In this document: piece after piece, positions 16,080-27,252 of the stretch
Numbering within the stretch: the stretch's first letter is position 1
Layout: each line of letters opens with the position of its first letter
Source: Streptomyces flavochromogenes
Lineage (GTDB): Bacteria > Actinomycetota > Actinomycetes > Streptomycetales > Streptomycetaceae
NCBI RefSeq assembly: GCF_000717595.1
Contig: NZ_JNZO01000014.1
Location: 1-64,000, forward strand
Direction: 5' to 3'
Length of the DNA stretch: 64,000 nt
The notes under the pieces: model-generated
Seen by the model: only the letters and a program-made list of their open reading frames with translations
The model's database searches: none
Told to the model about the DNA's origin: nothing
Translations under genes and position numbers: made by a program

Positions 16080-16627
16080 GCCCCGCGGGAGAGGCTCGGG
16101 CCTGCCATCCGCTCAAGGGCCGGCGTGGCCCGCCTGCCCGTACACGGCGGTCAGCAGGGTCCATAAGGGCCGCAGGCCGGGGTCACTCCACCGTCTGCCG
16201 GGCCAACCAGCATTCCGCCGGAGCGCGGAAAAAGGGGCGCCGGCCCGGGCCGAAACCGAAGACCATGCGCTCGGGCGCTCTCGTGGCGGCCTGGGCACAA
16301 GGAAGGGCGGGGCGGGGTCGGGAGCCGCGGCCGGGACCACTCGGCAACCAGCAGCTTTGTGTCCGCCGCTGCTTGCCGGGTCGCACCAGTCCAACTCGGC
16401 GTATACGTGCTCGAACCCGACGGCGGCCAACTGCCGCTCACCCCAGACCTCAGCCACCCGGACAGATGCCGTCAGACGCCGTTGGCGTACACGATCACGA
16501 TCCACAGCCGGAGTAAAGGCGCCAAGCTCGGCTCTGCTGGAGTTTCGCCGGGTGGAGCCTCATGCTTCGTCGACGGGGAAGATAGAGTCCGCGATCTGCA
16601 CGAGCTGGTCGTCACTCAGCTGCGTGG
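16080..16627. other. Degenerate interval, possible hypothetical-protein remnant
   Basis: No intact gene. On the minus strand around 16380-16460 a short stretch reads VRVAEVWGERQLAAVGF, then EHVYAELDW. It resembles the beginning of a common actinobacterial hypothetical protein but breaks off at once. The remainder shows no family signature. This matches the decay of the neighbouring loci. Confidence 0.25.
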
Positions 16628-16840
16628 GAACCATCCACGGAGGCCGGTTCCACTCTCGGATTCTCCACGTGCAACGGCTCGCCCGCCCAGCAGTTCATCC
16701 CTCTGGCGGACATCTCCGTCTCCCCGTCAGGCCGGTGCCTCCACGTGCCCTGGGGCAACACCACGAACGGCACCCGGTTCCAGATGCCCGACTGCAACGG
16801 CGGGCCGCCCCAGAAGTGGTCGTTCATGACCCGCGATTGA
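16628..16840 (+). pseudogene. Ricin-type (beta-trefoil) lectin domain fragment
   Basis: The frame ending in TGA at 16838-16840 contains CNGSPAQQFIPLAD, then SGRCLHVPWGN, then CNGGPPQKWSFM. This Cys/Gln-x-Trp pattern is that of a ricin-B carbohydrate-binding repeat. It looks like the extreme C terminus of a secreted enzyme or lectin. No start codon, signal peptide or catalytic domain is present upstream, so it is a relic. The left boundary is approximate. Confidence 0.55.
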
Positions 16841-17103
16841 GCCTCCGCGTCCACCCGTACCCCGCCCCGCTCGACCGTGCGGGGTGGGGCAGGGGCGGGC
16901 CGGTCTCCTCACGCATATCGGCCCACCAGGTCCGGGGCCACACAGGTATCCCCGAGGTGAGGACAATCGCCTCTACGCGAGACGCCGGGACCCAATCGGC
17001 CAGGACGGCGGCCGACTGTCGGGGCGGTCCAGATGCCGTGTCCCTTCGGGTGCGCGCCTCGTTCGCATACGTGGGCTTCGGTCGATCGAGTACGAGGTGC
17101 CTC

Positions 17104-18417
17104 ATGCGGGTCCGGATGGTTTCGGAGAGTGAGAACGGGTCCTGTGCGGGGACGGTGGCACGTACGGGGAGGATGAACGTCCTGGACCGCGCGTTCGCGC
17201 TGTTCCCGGACCGCAGCCCCGCGCGAGTGACGGTGGTCCACGTCCTGGACTTTCCCGCGGGGTCGTTCGCGCTCGACGACCTGCGCGCACGTGTGGCCGA
17301 GCGGGCGCCCGGGCTGGAAGCCCTCAATGTCGCGGCGGTCGGAGGAGCTCGGTCCTGGACGCGGACCGCGCCGCCCGAGGCCGGGCTGCATGTGGGCGCG
17401 GAGCACGTGGACGGCCGGCTCGGCGAAGCCACCGACGCGCTGCTGCGCGGGGCTCTGCCCGCCCGTCCGGCCCCCGGCTGGGACCTGCGGATGCTGACGT
17501 GTCGGGTCGATCAGGTGCAGCGGGTGTGCTTCCGCATCGACCATGCCGTCACGGACGGCGTCGGTGCGGCCCACCTGGTGGCGGCGCTTCTGGCGGACGC
17601 ACCCGTCGTAGGGCCGTACCCCTATCGGCCGCCCGTGTCGCGACGTACCCCGCGAGCGTGGTTGCGTACGTCGCCGTTCGGAAGGTTTCCCGAGCACGAG
17701 ACGGTTCCCGCCGGGTGCGACGCGGCGGGGAGCGGGCTGGCGGCCATGGCGTACGCGGACGTCCCGGACGGCCGCCTGCGGGCGGTGGCTTCGCGGTGGG
17801 GAGTGGGCGCCAACGATGTCTACCTCACAGCGGTGACCGGCGCGCTCGCGGCCTTGCAGCTGCGGCAGGCGGGCCGGGCACAGGACCTGCGGGTGGTGAT
17901 GCCTATGTCGGTCCGAACGCAGGAGGCACAGTTCACGCCAGGGAACGCCGCTCTGCCGGCGATGCTGCGGTTGCCGTGCACCGCGACCGGCCCGGGTGCC
18001 CGTCTGGAGACCGTGGCCGGGCAGACCCTCGCCCACAAGGGTTCCGGGCTGCGGGAGGGCGGCTGGAAGACCCTCCTGCGCGTACCTCCCCGACTCCTGC
18101 ACCGCTCGATGCAGCGCCCCGGTTTCCGCCTGGCCACCAGCCACATCCACATCAACGGCACCTACCGCGTCCTGGGTGCTCCCCCGCTCGCCGCCAGCAT
18201 CTTCGGCCTGAACAGCCCCGGCATGCTCGGCTACTTCTCCCTCACCCGGACCATGACTACCGCCCGCATCACGATCGTCCACGACCAGTCCCATACTGCG
18301 GCCGCCGACCTCCCCGAGCTGTGGCTGAAGGCTCTGGACGAACTCTCCGAGCACATGGAGCCCGTCGGCGCGATGCAGCAGATCGTCCCGCCCACCCAGT
18401 TGCGGGACAGCCCTTAA
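17104..18417 (+). CDS. WS/DGAT-like acyltransferase (wax ester synthase/diacylglycerol acyltransferase family)
   Basis: About 437 aa. The family joins acyl-CoA to long-chain alcohols or diacylglycerol using an HHxxxDG motif. Here the segment is RIDHAVTDGVGAAHLV, so the second (catalytic) His, Asp and Gly are present but the first His is Asp. The conserved C-terminal ND-like and PLxxx segments (FGLNSPGMLGYFSLT) are also visible. I used ATG 17104, which has GAGG six bases upstream. MNVLD at 17173 matches the usual family N terminus and is an alternative, although its GGGGAGG touches the ATG. The gene is flanked by relics on both sides. Confidence 0.75.
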   Translation: MRVRMVSESENGSCAGTVARTGRMNVLDRAFALFPDRSPARVTVVHVLDFPAGSFALDDLRARVAERAPGLEALNVAAVGGARSWTRTAPPEAGLHVGAEHVDGRLGEATDALLRGALPARPAPGWDLRMLTCRVDQVQRVCFRIDHAVTDGVGAAHLVAALLADAPVVGPYPYRPPVSRRTPRAWLRTSPFGRFPEHETVPAGCDAAGSGLAAMAYADVPDGRLRAVASRWGVGANDVYLTAVTGALAALQLRQAGRAQDLRVVMPMSVRTQEAQFTPGNAALPAMLRLPCTATGPGARLETVAGQTLAHKGSGLREGGWKTLLRVPPRLLHRSMQRPGFRLATSHIHINGTYRVLGAPPLAASIFGLNSPGMLGYFSLTRTMTTARITIVHDQSHTAAADLPELWLKALDELSEHMEPVGAMQQIVPPTQLRDSP

Positions 18418-18775
18418 AGGGTGTTGCAGAAGGTCCGGCTTGGGCATGCCGAAGTGGCGCCTGACCTGCTGTCTCACCGTGTCATGGCGAGGTTGTGCAT
18501 GGTGGCGACGGCCTGCACCGCGTGGTGGAGGCCGTCTCCTTTCTGGCGGCAGTCGCGCAATATCTTCCAGTTCTCCATCCGGGCGAAGGTGTGCTCGACG
18601 CGGGCACGGACGCGGCGGTGTTCGGCGTTGTCTTCCTCCTGGCCGCGCAGGAGGGGACGTCCGGCTCTTTTGCGGTGCGGGACGATCAGACCGGTGCCGA
18701 GGCAGGCGCCGTCTGCGAGGCCCGACTCCCGCCACACGTGGGCGTCGGCCCTGTTGAGGTGGCCTGCTACCAGGG
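18418..18775 (-). mobile_element. 3' half of an IS5-type transposase (second remnant)
   Basis: The minus strand from ~18775 to 18474 encodes ADAHVWRESGLADGACLGTG, LIVPHRKRAGRPLL, then RARVEHTFARMENWKILRDC and MHNLAMTR. This is the C-terminal part of an IS5-group DDE transposase with its catalytic Glu region. TTCTGCAACACCC at the outer edge (complement of 18420-18432) has the look of an IS5-type terminal repeat. The N-terminal half is missing; upstream the frame enters unrelated sequence. Confidence 0.7.
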
Positions 18776-19229
18776 CCGCCGGCACTGGGTGGATGGCCGA
18801 GATCGGGATCCACCGCCACGGGCAGCCAACGATCCGCGGTGGCGTCATCGACGACAACCACTGGGGTCGCGTCGGGGGCGAGGGGAGAAATGTCGTGCTC
18901 AGCCACGGCCAGGAGTGTCCCACGCGCCGCGCCGGACCCGCCCTTGCAGACGCTCCGGAATCACGTCCACGGGATCCGACTCACGACGCACCGGTGCACT
19001 ACCGCGGCCTCGCGTCGATAATTGCGCCATGATGCGCATTCGCAAAGAGCATCCTCTGTCACTTCAGCCTGACGCACCATCAGGAAAGTCGGCATTCAGT
19101 CAGCATCCGTACCGCGCCGAACCGTCGCCGGGCGCCACGAACCGCCAAGATCAACAATTGGCCTCGCCTGCCCTGACCTGCAAAAACCCTGCTCAGCGAC
19201 TTGACTGCTAATCTCACTAGGAGGTATCC
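18776..19229. other. Intergenic region upstream of dhaK
   Basis: No gene is recognised. The final ~200 bp before dhaK have lower GC (AACAATTGG, TTGACTGCTAATCTC) and presumably carry the dha promoter. TTGACT at 19200-19205 is a plausible -35 box. The earlier part is probably IS-flanking debris. Confidence 0.4.
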
Positions 19230-20222
19230 GTGAGGATGCTCATCAACGTCCCCGAGACCGTCGTCGCCGACGCGCTGCGCGGGATGGCCGCCGCTCATCC
19301 CGAGCTCACCGTCGACGTGGAGCGGCGGGTCGTGGTGCGACGGGACGCGCCCGTCGCCGGGAAGGTCGCGCTGGTCTCCGGCGGCGGGTCCGGGCACGAG
19401 CCGTTGCACGGGGGGTTCGTGGGGCCCGGGATGCTGGCGGCCGCCTGTCCCGGGGAGGTCTTCACCTCGCCGGTGCCCGATCAGATGGTGCGGGCCGCGG
19501 CCGCCGTCGACAGTGGCGCCGGGGTGCTGTTCGTCGTCAAGAACTACACCGGTGACGTGCTGAACTTCGAGATGGCGGCGGAGCTCGCCGAGGACGAGGG
19601 CATCCAGGTCGCCAAGGTCCTGGTCGACGACGACGTCGCCGTCACGGACAGTCTCTACACGGCCGGCCGGCGCGGGACCGGCGGCACGCTCTTCGTGGAG
19701 AAGATCGCGGGCGCGGCCGCCGAGGAGGGCGCGCCCCTGGAGCGCGTGGAGGCGATCGCCCGCCGCGTCAACGAGCGCTGCCGCTCCTTCGGCGTCGCCC
19801 TGAGCGCGTGCACCACCCCCGCCAAGGGCAGCCCGACCTTCGATCTCCCCGAGGGCGAGCTGGAGTTGGGCATCGGCATCCACGGCGAACCGGGCCGTGA
19901 GCGCCGCCCGATGATGACCTCCCGCGAGATCGCGGACTTCGCCGTCGACGCCGTCGTCGAGGACCTCCGCCCGTCCGGGCCGGTGGTCGCGCTGGTGAAC
20001 GGGATGGGCGCCACTCCGCTCCTCGAACTGTACGGGTTCAACGCCGAGGTGCAGCGCGTCCTGGGCGAGCGGGGTGTGCCGGTGGCCCGGACGCTCGTCG
20101 GGAACTACGTGACCTCGCTCGACATGGCCGGCTGCTCGGTGACCCTCTGTGAGGTGGACGAGGAACTCCTGCGCCTCTGGGACGCGCCCGTGGAGACGCC
20201 CGCGCTGCGCTGGGGCCGGTGA
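19230..20222 (+). CDS. dhaK: Dihydroxyacetone kinase subunit DhaK
   Basis: A 330-aa substrate-binding subunit of PTS-dependent dihydroxyacetone kinase, which phosphorylates dihydroxyacetone to DHAP with DhaL and DhaM. The GTG at 19230 follows AGGAGG; an in-frame ATG lies two codons on. The substrate loop GGGSGHEPLHGG and the covalent-substrate His in GIGIHGEPG are present. It is the first gene of dhaKLM. Confidence 0.95.
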   Translation: MRMLINVPETVVADALRGMAAAHPELTVDVERRVVVRRDAPVAGKVALVSGGGSGHEPLHGGFVGPGMLAAACPGEVFTSPVPDQMVRAAAAVDSGAGVLFVVKNYTGDVLNFEMAAELAEDEGIQVAKVLVDDDVAVTDSLYTAGRRGTGGTLFVEKIAGAAAEEGAPLERVEAIARRVNERCRSFGVALSACTTPAKGSPTFDLPEGELELGIGIHGEPGRERRPMMTSREIADFAVDAVVEDLRPSGPVVALVNGMGATPLLELYGFNAEVQRVLGERGVPVARTLVGNYVTSLDMAGCSVTLCEVDEELLRLWDAPVETPALRWGR

Positions 20223-20248
20223 GACCGGCGAAGGCAGAGGGGACCGAC

Positions 20249-20884
20249 ATGACACAGACCTTCGACGCCGACTTCCTCGTGCGCTGGCTGGCCGCCGTGG
20301 CCGAGGCCGTCGACCGGGAGGCGGACCGGCTCACCGAGCTCGACTCGGCCATCGGCGACGCCGACCACGGCGCGAATCTCAGGCGCGGGTTCGCCGCCGT
20401 GACCGAGACCCTGGCCAAGGACCCGCCCGCGACGCCGGGCGCGGTGCTCACCGCCGCCGGGCGGCAGCTGATCTCCACCGTGGGAGGCGCTTCGGGGCCG
20501 CTGTACGGCACGCTGCTTCGCCGTACCGGCAAGACGCTCGGCGACGACGAGCGCGTCACCCGCGAGCGGTTGGCGGAGGCGCTCGGATCCGGCGTGGCCG
20601 CCGTGTCCCAGCTGGGCGGCGCGCAGGTGGGCGACAAGACCATGATCGACGCGCTGGTGCCGGCCGTGGAGGGGTTGCGGGGCTCGTTCGGCGCGGCCCG
20701 CGCGGCGGCCGAGGAGGGCGCGCTGGCGACCGTACCCCTGCGGGCACGCAAGGGCAGGGCCAGCTATCTGGGCGAGCGGTCGGTGGGGCACCAGGATCCG
20801 GGGGCCACGTCCTCGGCGCTGCTGTTCGCCGCGCTCGACGAGATCGCCCGCACGGAGACGTCGGGCACCGAGGGGGCGTCATGA
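20249..20884 (+). CDS. dhaL: Dihydroxyacetone kinase ADP-binding subunit DhaL
   Basis: A 211-aa nucleotide-binding subunit. DSAIGDADHGANLRRGF supplies the Asp residues that bind Mg-ADP, and GGASGPLYGTLL is the conserved turn. The start ATG at 20249 has AGAGGGGA upstream, 26 bp after dhaK. In PTS-type systems the bound ADP is rephosphorylated by DhaM and not exchanged. Confidence 0.95.
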   Translation: MTQTFDADFLVRWLAAVAEAVDREADRLTELDSAIGDADHGANLRRGFAAVTETLAKDPPATPGAVLTAAGRQLISTVGGASGPLYGTLLRRTGKTLGDDERVTRERLAEALGSGVAAVSQLGGAQVGDKTMIDALVPAVEGLRGSFGAARAAAEEGALATVPLRARKGRASYLGERSVGHQDPGATSSALLFAALDEIARTETSGTEGAS

Positions 20885-21372
20885 GTGCGGGGAGCGGGCC
20901 CGGCGCGGGTGCGGTCCGCCCCGGCGCGACCGGCTCCGGCTCCGGCTCCGGTGCGGACTCCGAGTCCGGTTCCGGTTCCGTCGGCATCGTGCTCGTCTCG
21001 CACAGCGCCGCCGTCGCGACCGCCGTGGCCGGGCTGGCCCGGGGGCTCGCCGGTGGCGGTGACCTCGCCCCGATCCTCCCGGCCGGCGGGACCCCGGACG
21101 GTGGTCTCGGGACGAGTTCCGAGCTGATCTCCGAGGCGGCGAAGGCTGTCGACCGGGGCGCCGGTGTGGCGATCCTCGTCGATCTGGGGAGCGCGGTGCT
21201 CACCGTGAAGGCCCTCCTCGCCGAGGGCGACGAACTGCCCGAGGCCTCCCGGCTCGTGGACGCGCCGTTCGTCGAGGGCGCGGTGGCCGCCCTGGTCACG
21301 GCGAGCGCGGGCGGGGACCTCGACGCCGTGGCGGCGGCCGCGTCGGAGGCGTACGCCTATCGCAAGGAGTGA
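20881..21372 (+). CDS. dhaM: PTS-dependent dihydroxyacetone kinase phosphotransferase subunit DhaM
   Basis: A 163-aa EIIA-mannose-like domain passing phosphate to DhaL-bound ADP. The ATG overlaps the dhaL stop as ATGA. The phospho-accepting His is in VSHSAAVA. Unlike typical DhaM starts, the domain is preceded by a ~33-residue Gly/Ser-rich stretch (GSGSGSGADSESGSGS); translation might instead begin nearer the domain, though no better start was seen. HPr and EI domains are absent, so phosphate must come from the general PTS. Confidence 0.9.
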   Translation: MSAGSGPGAGAVRPGATGSGSGSGADSESGSGSVGIVLVSHSAAVATAVAGLARGLAGGGDLAPILPAGGTPDGGLGTSSELISEAAKAVDRGAGVAILVDLGSAVLTVKALLAEGDELPEASRLVDAPFVEGAVAALVTASAGGDLDAVAAAASEAYAYRKE

Positions 21373-21387
21373 CCGAGGAGGGTGACC

Positions 21388-21423
21388 GTGGGAGTGCCCC
21401 GGGGCCGCCCGGGGCACTCCCAC
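21388..21423 (+). terminator. Strong hairpin terminator after dhaM
   Basis: A perfect 16-bp stem, GTGGGAGTGCCCCGGG (21388-21403) with its complement at 21408-21423, around a GCCG loop. It lies 15 bp after the dhaM stop and ahead of the riboswitch, so it separates the two operons. Confidence 0.85.
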
Positions 21424-21511
21424 GAGTGACTGCGGGTGACTGCGGGGAGTGAGCGAGGGGCCGCACCCGGTGGCGACCGTGTTGTGATCCAGCAGGTCAA
21501 CGCACTAATGT

Positions 21512-21695
21512 CGCAGGGCCTTGGTGTACGGGAAACCGGTGCAGTACCGGTGCGGCCCTCGCCACTGTGATCGGGAGGTCCGGCTCCACCCCCGCGGGGA
21601 ACACCCTCGGGGAAGCCACTGGACCACGTCGGGAGACCGTCGTGGTGTGGGAAGGCGGAGTCGGGCGGAATGACCGTCAGCCAGGAGACCGGCCA
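21512..21695 (+). ncRNA. Cobalamin (AdoCbl) riboswitch upstream of cbiM
   Basis: The leader carries the hallmark elements of a B12 riboswitch: GGTGTACGGGAAACCGGTGC near 21522-21541, the GCCACTGTGA segment at 21561-21570, and the B12 box GTCAGCCAGGAGACC at 21676-21690. It sits ~45 bp before cbiM. Cobalamin binding is expected to reduce cobalt-transporter expression when the vitamin is abundant. Boundaries are approximate. Confidence 0.9.
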
Positions 21696-21740
21696 GGGTG
21701 CGTTGTCCATCCACGAGGTGCTGGAGAGGGTCTCCCAACC

Positions 21741-22439
21741 ATGCATATAGCCGAGGGGTATCTGCCCCCTGTGCACGCGGCCGCCTGGGGCGTCGCGTCC
21801 GCGCCGTTCGTCGTCCACGGGGTCCGCGCGCTGACCCGCGAGGTGCGTTCGAATCCTGAGTCCACCCTGTTGCTCGGCGCCGCCGGCGCCTTCACGTTCG
21901 TCCTGTCGGCACTCAAGTTGCCTTCCGTGACCGGCAGTTGCTCCCATCCGACGGGTACGGGCCTGGGCGCCATCCTGTTCCGGCCGCCGATCATGGCGGT
22001 CCTGGGGACGATCACCCTGCTCTTCCAGGCCCTGCTGCTCGCCCACGGCGGGCTCACCACGCTCGGCGCGAACGTCTTCTCGATGGCGATCGTCGGGCCC
22101 TGGGCGGGATACGGGGCCTACGTACTGCTGCGCCGGTTCGGTGCCCCGCTGATGGTCGCCGTCTTCTTCGGCGCGTTCGTCGCCGACCTGTCGACGTACT
22201 GCGTGACCAGCGTCCAGCTGGCGCTCGCCTTCCCCGACCCGGGCAGCGGCATCCCCGGCGCACTCGCCAAGTTCGGCGGGATCTTCGCCGTCACGCAGAT
22301 TCCGCTCGCGGTCAGCGAGGGCCTGCTCACCGTGCTCGTGATGCGCCTGCTCACCCAGTCCAGCAAGGGCGACCTGATCCGGCTCGGCGTCCTCGCCGGA
22401 CGCACGTCGGAGCGACGCGAGGAGGCGACCGCGCGATGA
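21741..22439 (+). CDS. cbiM: Cobalt ECF transporter substrate-binding component CbiM
   Basis: A 232-aa polytopic membrane S-component for Co2+. The N terminus MHIAEGYLP is diagnostic; Met1 and His2 take part in metal binding, which fixes the start at 21741. GGAGAGGG lies upstream. It is the first gene of cbiMNQO, downstream of a cobalamin riboswitch. Confidence 0.95.
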   Translation: MHIAEGYLPPVHAAAWGVASAPFVVHGVRALTREVRSNPESTLLLGAAGAFTFVLSALKLPSVTGSCSHPTGTGLGAILFRPPIMAVLGTITLLFQALLLAHGGLTTLGANVFSMAIVGPWAGYGAYVLLRRFGAPLMVAVFFGAFVADLSTYCVTSVQLALAFPDPGSGIPGALAKFGGIFAVTQIPLAVSEGLLTVLVMRLLTQSSKGDLIRLGVLAGRTSERREEATAR

Positions 22440-22825
22440 GCCGGAACGCGAAGATCAACACCCTGCTGCTGCTCGTCGTCGCCGCGCTCGCGGTCCTGCC
22501 TCTGGCGCTGGGACTCGGGGACCACAAGGAGGAACCCTTCACGGGGGCCGACGCGGAGGCCGAGACGGCGATCACGGAACTCCGGCCGGACTACGAGCCG
22601 TGGTTCAGCCCGCTCTACGAGCCGCCGTCCGGGGAGATCGAGTCGGCGCTGTTCGCCCTTCAGGCGGCCCTCGGCGCCGGTGTCCTGGCGTACTACTTCG
22701 GACTGCGGCGCGGCCGCCGTCAAGGAGCCGCGCGGGCCGGGGCGGACGGGGCCGATGCCACGACCGGAACCGCGGACGGCAAGGGCGGCTCCGGCGGCGG
22801 GTCCGCCGGCGAGCCGGGCGCGTAG
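22436..22825 (+). CDS. cbiN: Cobalt transporter accessory membrane protein CbiN
   Basis: A 129-aa protein with two transmembrane helices ([39 protein letters not shown]) around an extracytoplasmic loop containing [20 protein letters not shown], as in CbiN. The ATG overlaps the cbiM TGA. The C-terminal tail is Gly/Ala-rich and longer than usual. CbiN assists Co2+ loading of CbiM. Confidence 0.92.
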   Translation: MSRNAKINTLLLLVVAALAVLPLALGLGDHKEEPFTGADAEAETAITELRPDYEPWFSPLYEPPSGEIESALFALQAALGAGVLAYYFGLRRGRRQGAARAGADGADATTGTADGKGGSGGGSAGEPGA

Positions 22826-22831
22826 CCGCCG

Positions 22832-23581
22832 ATGCTGCCGATCGACGCGGCGGCGCACAGCAGTCGCTGGCGCCGCCGCCATCCGGCCGAGAAGGCGCTG
22901 CTCGGCTTCGGTCTCACCCTGTGCGCGGTCGGTCTGCCGCCGTGGCCCGGCGCGGTCCTCGTCGCCGCGGCCACGCTCACGGTGCTGCTCGGTCCGGCCG
23001 GTGTGCCGGGCCGGGCGCTGTGGCGGGCGTTCCGCATCCCGCTCGGGTTCTGTGTCACGGGCGCGATCCCGCTGCTCTTCGAGGTGGGCGGTACCCGGGG
23101 GCTCGTGGCCCTCGCGCCGGACGGTCCGACGCAGGCGGGCGAGTTGCTGCTGCGGACCGCTTCGGCCTCGCTCGGGGTGCTGCTCTTCGCGTTCACGACG
23201 CCGGTGTCCGACGTGCTGCCCCGGCTGGTACGGGCGGGGGTGCCGGCGCCGGTGGTGGACGTGGCGCTGGTGATGTACCGGATCATCTTCCTGCTGCTCG
23301 ACGCCCTGTCCAAGATCCGGCAGGCGCAGGCGGCCCGGCTCGGGCACACCACGCGGGCCGCGACCTGGCGTTCCCTCGCGGGTCTCGGTGCGACCACGTT
23401 CGTACGGGCCTTCGACCGGGCGCAGCGCCTGCAGTCGGGGCTCGCCGGGCGCGGGTACGACGGGACGCTGCGGGTCCTGGTGCCCGCGTGTGCGCTCTCC
23501 CGTCCGTTCCTCGCCGCGACGGGTGCGCTGCTCGCCGGGCTCGTCGCCCTCACCCTCGTACTGGAAAGGCTCCTTCCGTGA
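22832..23581 (+). CDS. cbiQ: ECF transporter transmembrane (T) component CbiQ
   Basis: A 249-aa membrane coupling protein. The two short Ala-Arg-Gly-type cytoplasmic coupling motifs appear as AARLG and AGRGYDG in the long helical hairpin (~165-215), which contacts the ATPase. It starts 6 bp after cbiN and overlaps cbiO by GTGA. Confidence 0.92.
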   Translation: MLPIDAAAHSSRWRRRHPAEKALLGFGLTLCAVGLPPWPGAVLVAAATLTVLLGPAGVPGRALWRAFRIPLGFCVTGAIPLLFEVGGTRGLVALAPDGPTQAGELLLRTASASLGVLLFAFTTPVSDVLPRLVRAGVPAPVVDVALVMYRIIFLLLDALSKIRQAQAARLGHTTRAATWRSLAGLGATTFVRAFDRAQRLQSGLAGRGYDGTLRVLVPACALSRPFLAATGALLAGLVALTLVLERLLP

Positions 23582-24435
23582 CGTCTCCGACCCCTGTCGT
23601 GGAACTGGTGCAAGCCGGCTTCGCCTACGAGGACGGGCCCCCGGTCCTGTCCGGCGTGGACTTCGCCGTCGCGGAGGGGCGCGCGGTCGCGCTGCTCGGG
23701 CGCAACGGCAGCGGCAAGACGACGCTGCTGCGCCTGCTCAGCGGCGGGCTGCGATGCGTGAGCGGGTCGCTGCGCCTGGACGGTACGGAGGTGGCGTACG
23801 ACCGGAAGGGGCTGACCCGGCTGCGGACCACCGTGCAGCTGGTGGTGCAGGATCCCGACGACCAGCTGTTCGCCGCGTCCGTGGACCAGGACGTGTCGTT
23901 CGGTCCGATGAACCTGGGCCTGCCCGAGGAGGAGGTGCGGCGCCGGGTTCGCGAGGCCCTCGATGCGCTGGACATCACGGCGCTCGCCGACCGGCCGACG
24001 CATCTGCTGTCGTACGGGCAGCGCAAGCGGGCCGCGATCGCGGGCGCGGTGGCGATGCGCCCCAGGGTCCTGATCATGGACGAGCCGACGGCCGGTCTCG
24101 ATCCGCACGGGCAGGAGCGGCTCCTCGACGCGCTCCAGCGGCTGCGGGAGGCCGGTACGACGGTGCTGATGGCCACGCACGACGTGGATCTGGCGTTGCG
24201 CTGGGCGGACGAGGCGGCGGTGCTCGCCCCGTCGGGGCTGCGGACCGGCCCGGTCGCGGAGCTCCTCGCGGACGACGCGCTGCTCGACGAGGCCCGGCTT
24301 CGCCGCCCCTGGGGTACGGCGGTGGCCCGGCTGCTCCGCACCCACGGCCTGCTCGCCACGGGGGCGTCCGAGCCGCGGACGCCGGAGGAGCTGGACGCGT
24401 GGCTCGGGGCGGCGGCTTCCTCGCGTACCGAGTAG
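23578..24435 (+). CDS. cbiO: ECF transporter ATPase CbiO
   Basis: A 285-aa ABC ATPase that energises cobalt import. Walker A GRNGSGKTT, Q-loop QDPDDQLF, signature LLSYGQRKR (LSGGQ variant normal for CbiO), Walker B VLIMDEP and H-loop ATHD are all present. The start is a GTG within GTGA overlapping the cbiQ stop. Only one ATPase gene is present, so it probably acts as a homodimer. Confidence 0.95.
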   Translation: MTSPTPVVELVQAGFAYEDGPPVLSGVDFAVAEGRAVALLGRNGSGKTTLLRLLSGGLRCVSGSLRLDGTEVAYDRKGLTRLRTTVQLVVQDPDDQLFAASVDQDVSFGPMNLGLPEEEVRRRVREALDALDITALADRPTHLLSYGQRKRAAIAGAVAMRPRVLIMDEPTAGLDPHGQERLLDALQRLREAGTTVLMATHDVDLALRWADEAAVLAPSGLRTGPVAELLADDALLDEARLRRPWGTAVARLLRTHGLLATGASEPRTPEELDAWLGAAASSRTE

Positions 24436-24540
24436 CTCGGAGCCGGCGTCTTCCCTGCGGAGCCAGTGACTCGGAGCGGCGAGGACGCCCCTGCGTACCG
24501 AGGGCTCGGAGCGACGGCTCCTTCTCCTCGGGAGCCGCAC
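24425..24540. repeat. Short imperfect repeats after cbiO
   Basis: GCGTACCGAG occurs at the cbiO stop and again near 24495. CTCGGAGC occurs three times (near 24437, 24472 and 24505), each followed by a G/C-rich stretch. A small inverted pair, CTCC/GGAG, closes the block. It may act as a transcription end region. No ORF is present. Confidence 0.4.
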
Positions 24541-24595
24541 GCGCCGAGCGGCCGCCGGAAGCTACCGAGTAGTAGACATCACGTTCCGAATCTTC

Positions 24596-26683
<2,088 letters not shown>

Positions 26684-26715
26684 TCACCGTGGCCGGCCAC
26701 TCCTAGGATGCGTTC

Positions 26716-27252
26716 ATGTCACTCCCGCACGCGATCCTCACCGCGCTGCTCGAGAAGCCGTCCTCCGGCCTCGAACTGACGCGCCGCTTCGACAAGTCGA
26801 TCGGCTACTTCTGGTCGGCCACGCACCAGCAGATCTACCGCGAGCTGGGCAAGCTGGAGCAGGCGGGGCACATCCGTGCCCTGCCCGCCCCGGTGCCGGT
26901 ACGGGGACAGCGCAAGGAGTACGAGGTGCTGCCCGCGGGCCGCGCGGAGCTCGGCACCTGGGTGGCGAGGACCGAGGACCCGAAGCCCATGCGGGCCGCC
27001 CTGCTGCTCCGGATGCGGGCGGCCGCGGTGGTCGGGGCGTCGGGCCTGCGCGCCGAGCTGACCCGTCATCTCGCTCTGCACCAGGAGCAGCTGGACGAGT
27101 ACCTCGCGATCGAGACGCGTGACTTCCCCAGCGAACGCCGCCACTCGGAACCCGACCGGCTGCGCCATCTCGTCCTGCGGGGCGGGATCGAGATGGAGCG
27201 CTTCTGGGTGGAGTGGCTGACGGGGGCGCTGGCGGAACTCGGGACGGAGTGA
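26716..27252 (+). CDS. PadR-family transcriptional regulator
   Basis: 178 aa. The N-terminal PadR winged helix is clear (SLPHAILTALLEKPSSGLEL, FDKSIGYFWSATHQQIYREL). The C-terminal helices (residues ~90-175) match the Vir-type dimerisation domain. It starts 33 bp after the fadH-like gene on the same strand, so probably co-transcribed. The palindrome at 24596-24609 is its most likely target. The ligand is unknown. Confidence 0.88.
   Translation: MSLPHAILTALLEKPSSGLELTRRFDKSIGYFWSATHQQIYRELGKLEQAGHIRALPAPVPVRGQRKEYEVLPAGRAELGTWVARTEDPKPMRAALLLRMRAAAVVGASGLRAELTRHLALHQEQLDEYLAIETRDFPSERRHSEPDRLRHLVLRGGIEMERFWVEWLTGALAELGTE

Noticed and set aside
16909..18906. A 665-aa minus-strand open frame
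   Set aside because: Antisense to the WS/DGAT-like gene; only the small IS part in another frame is real.
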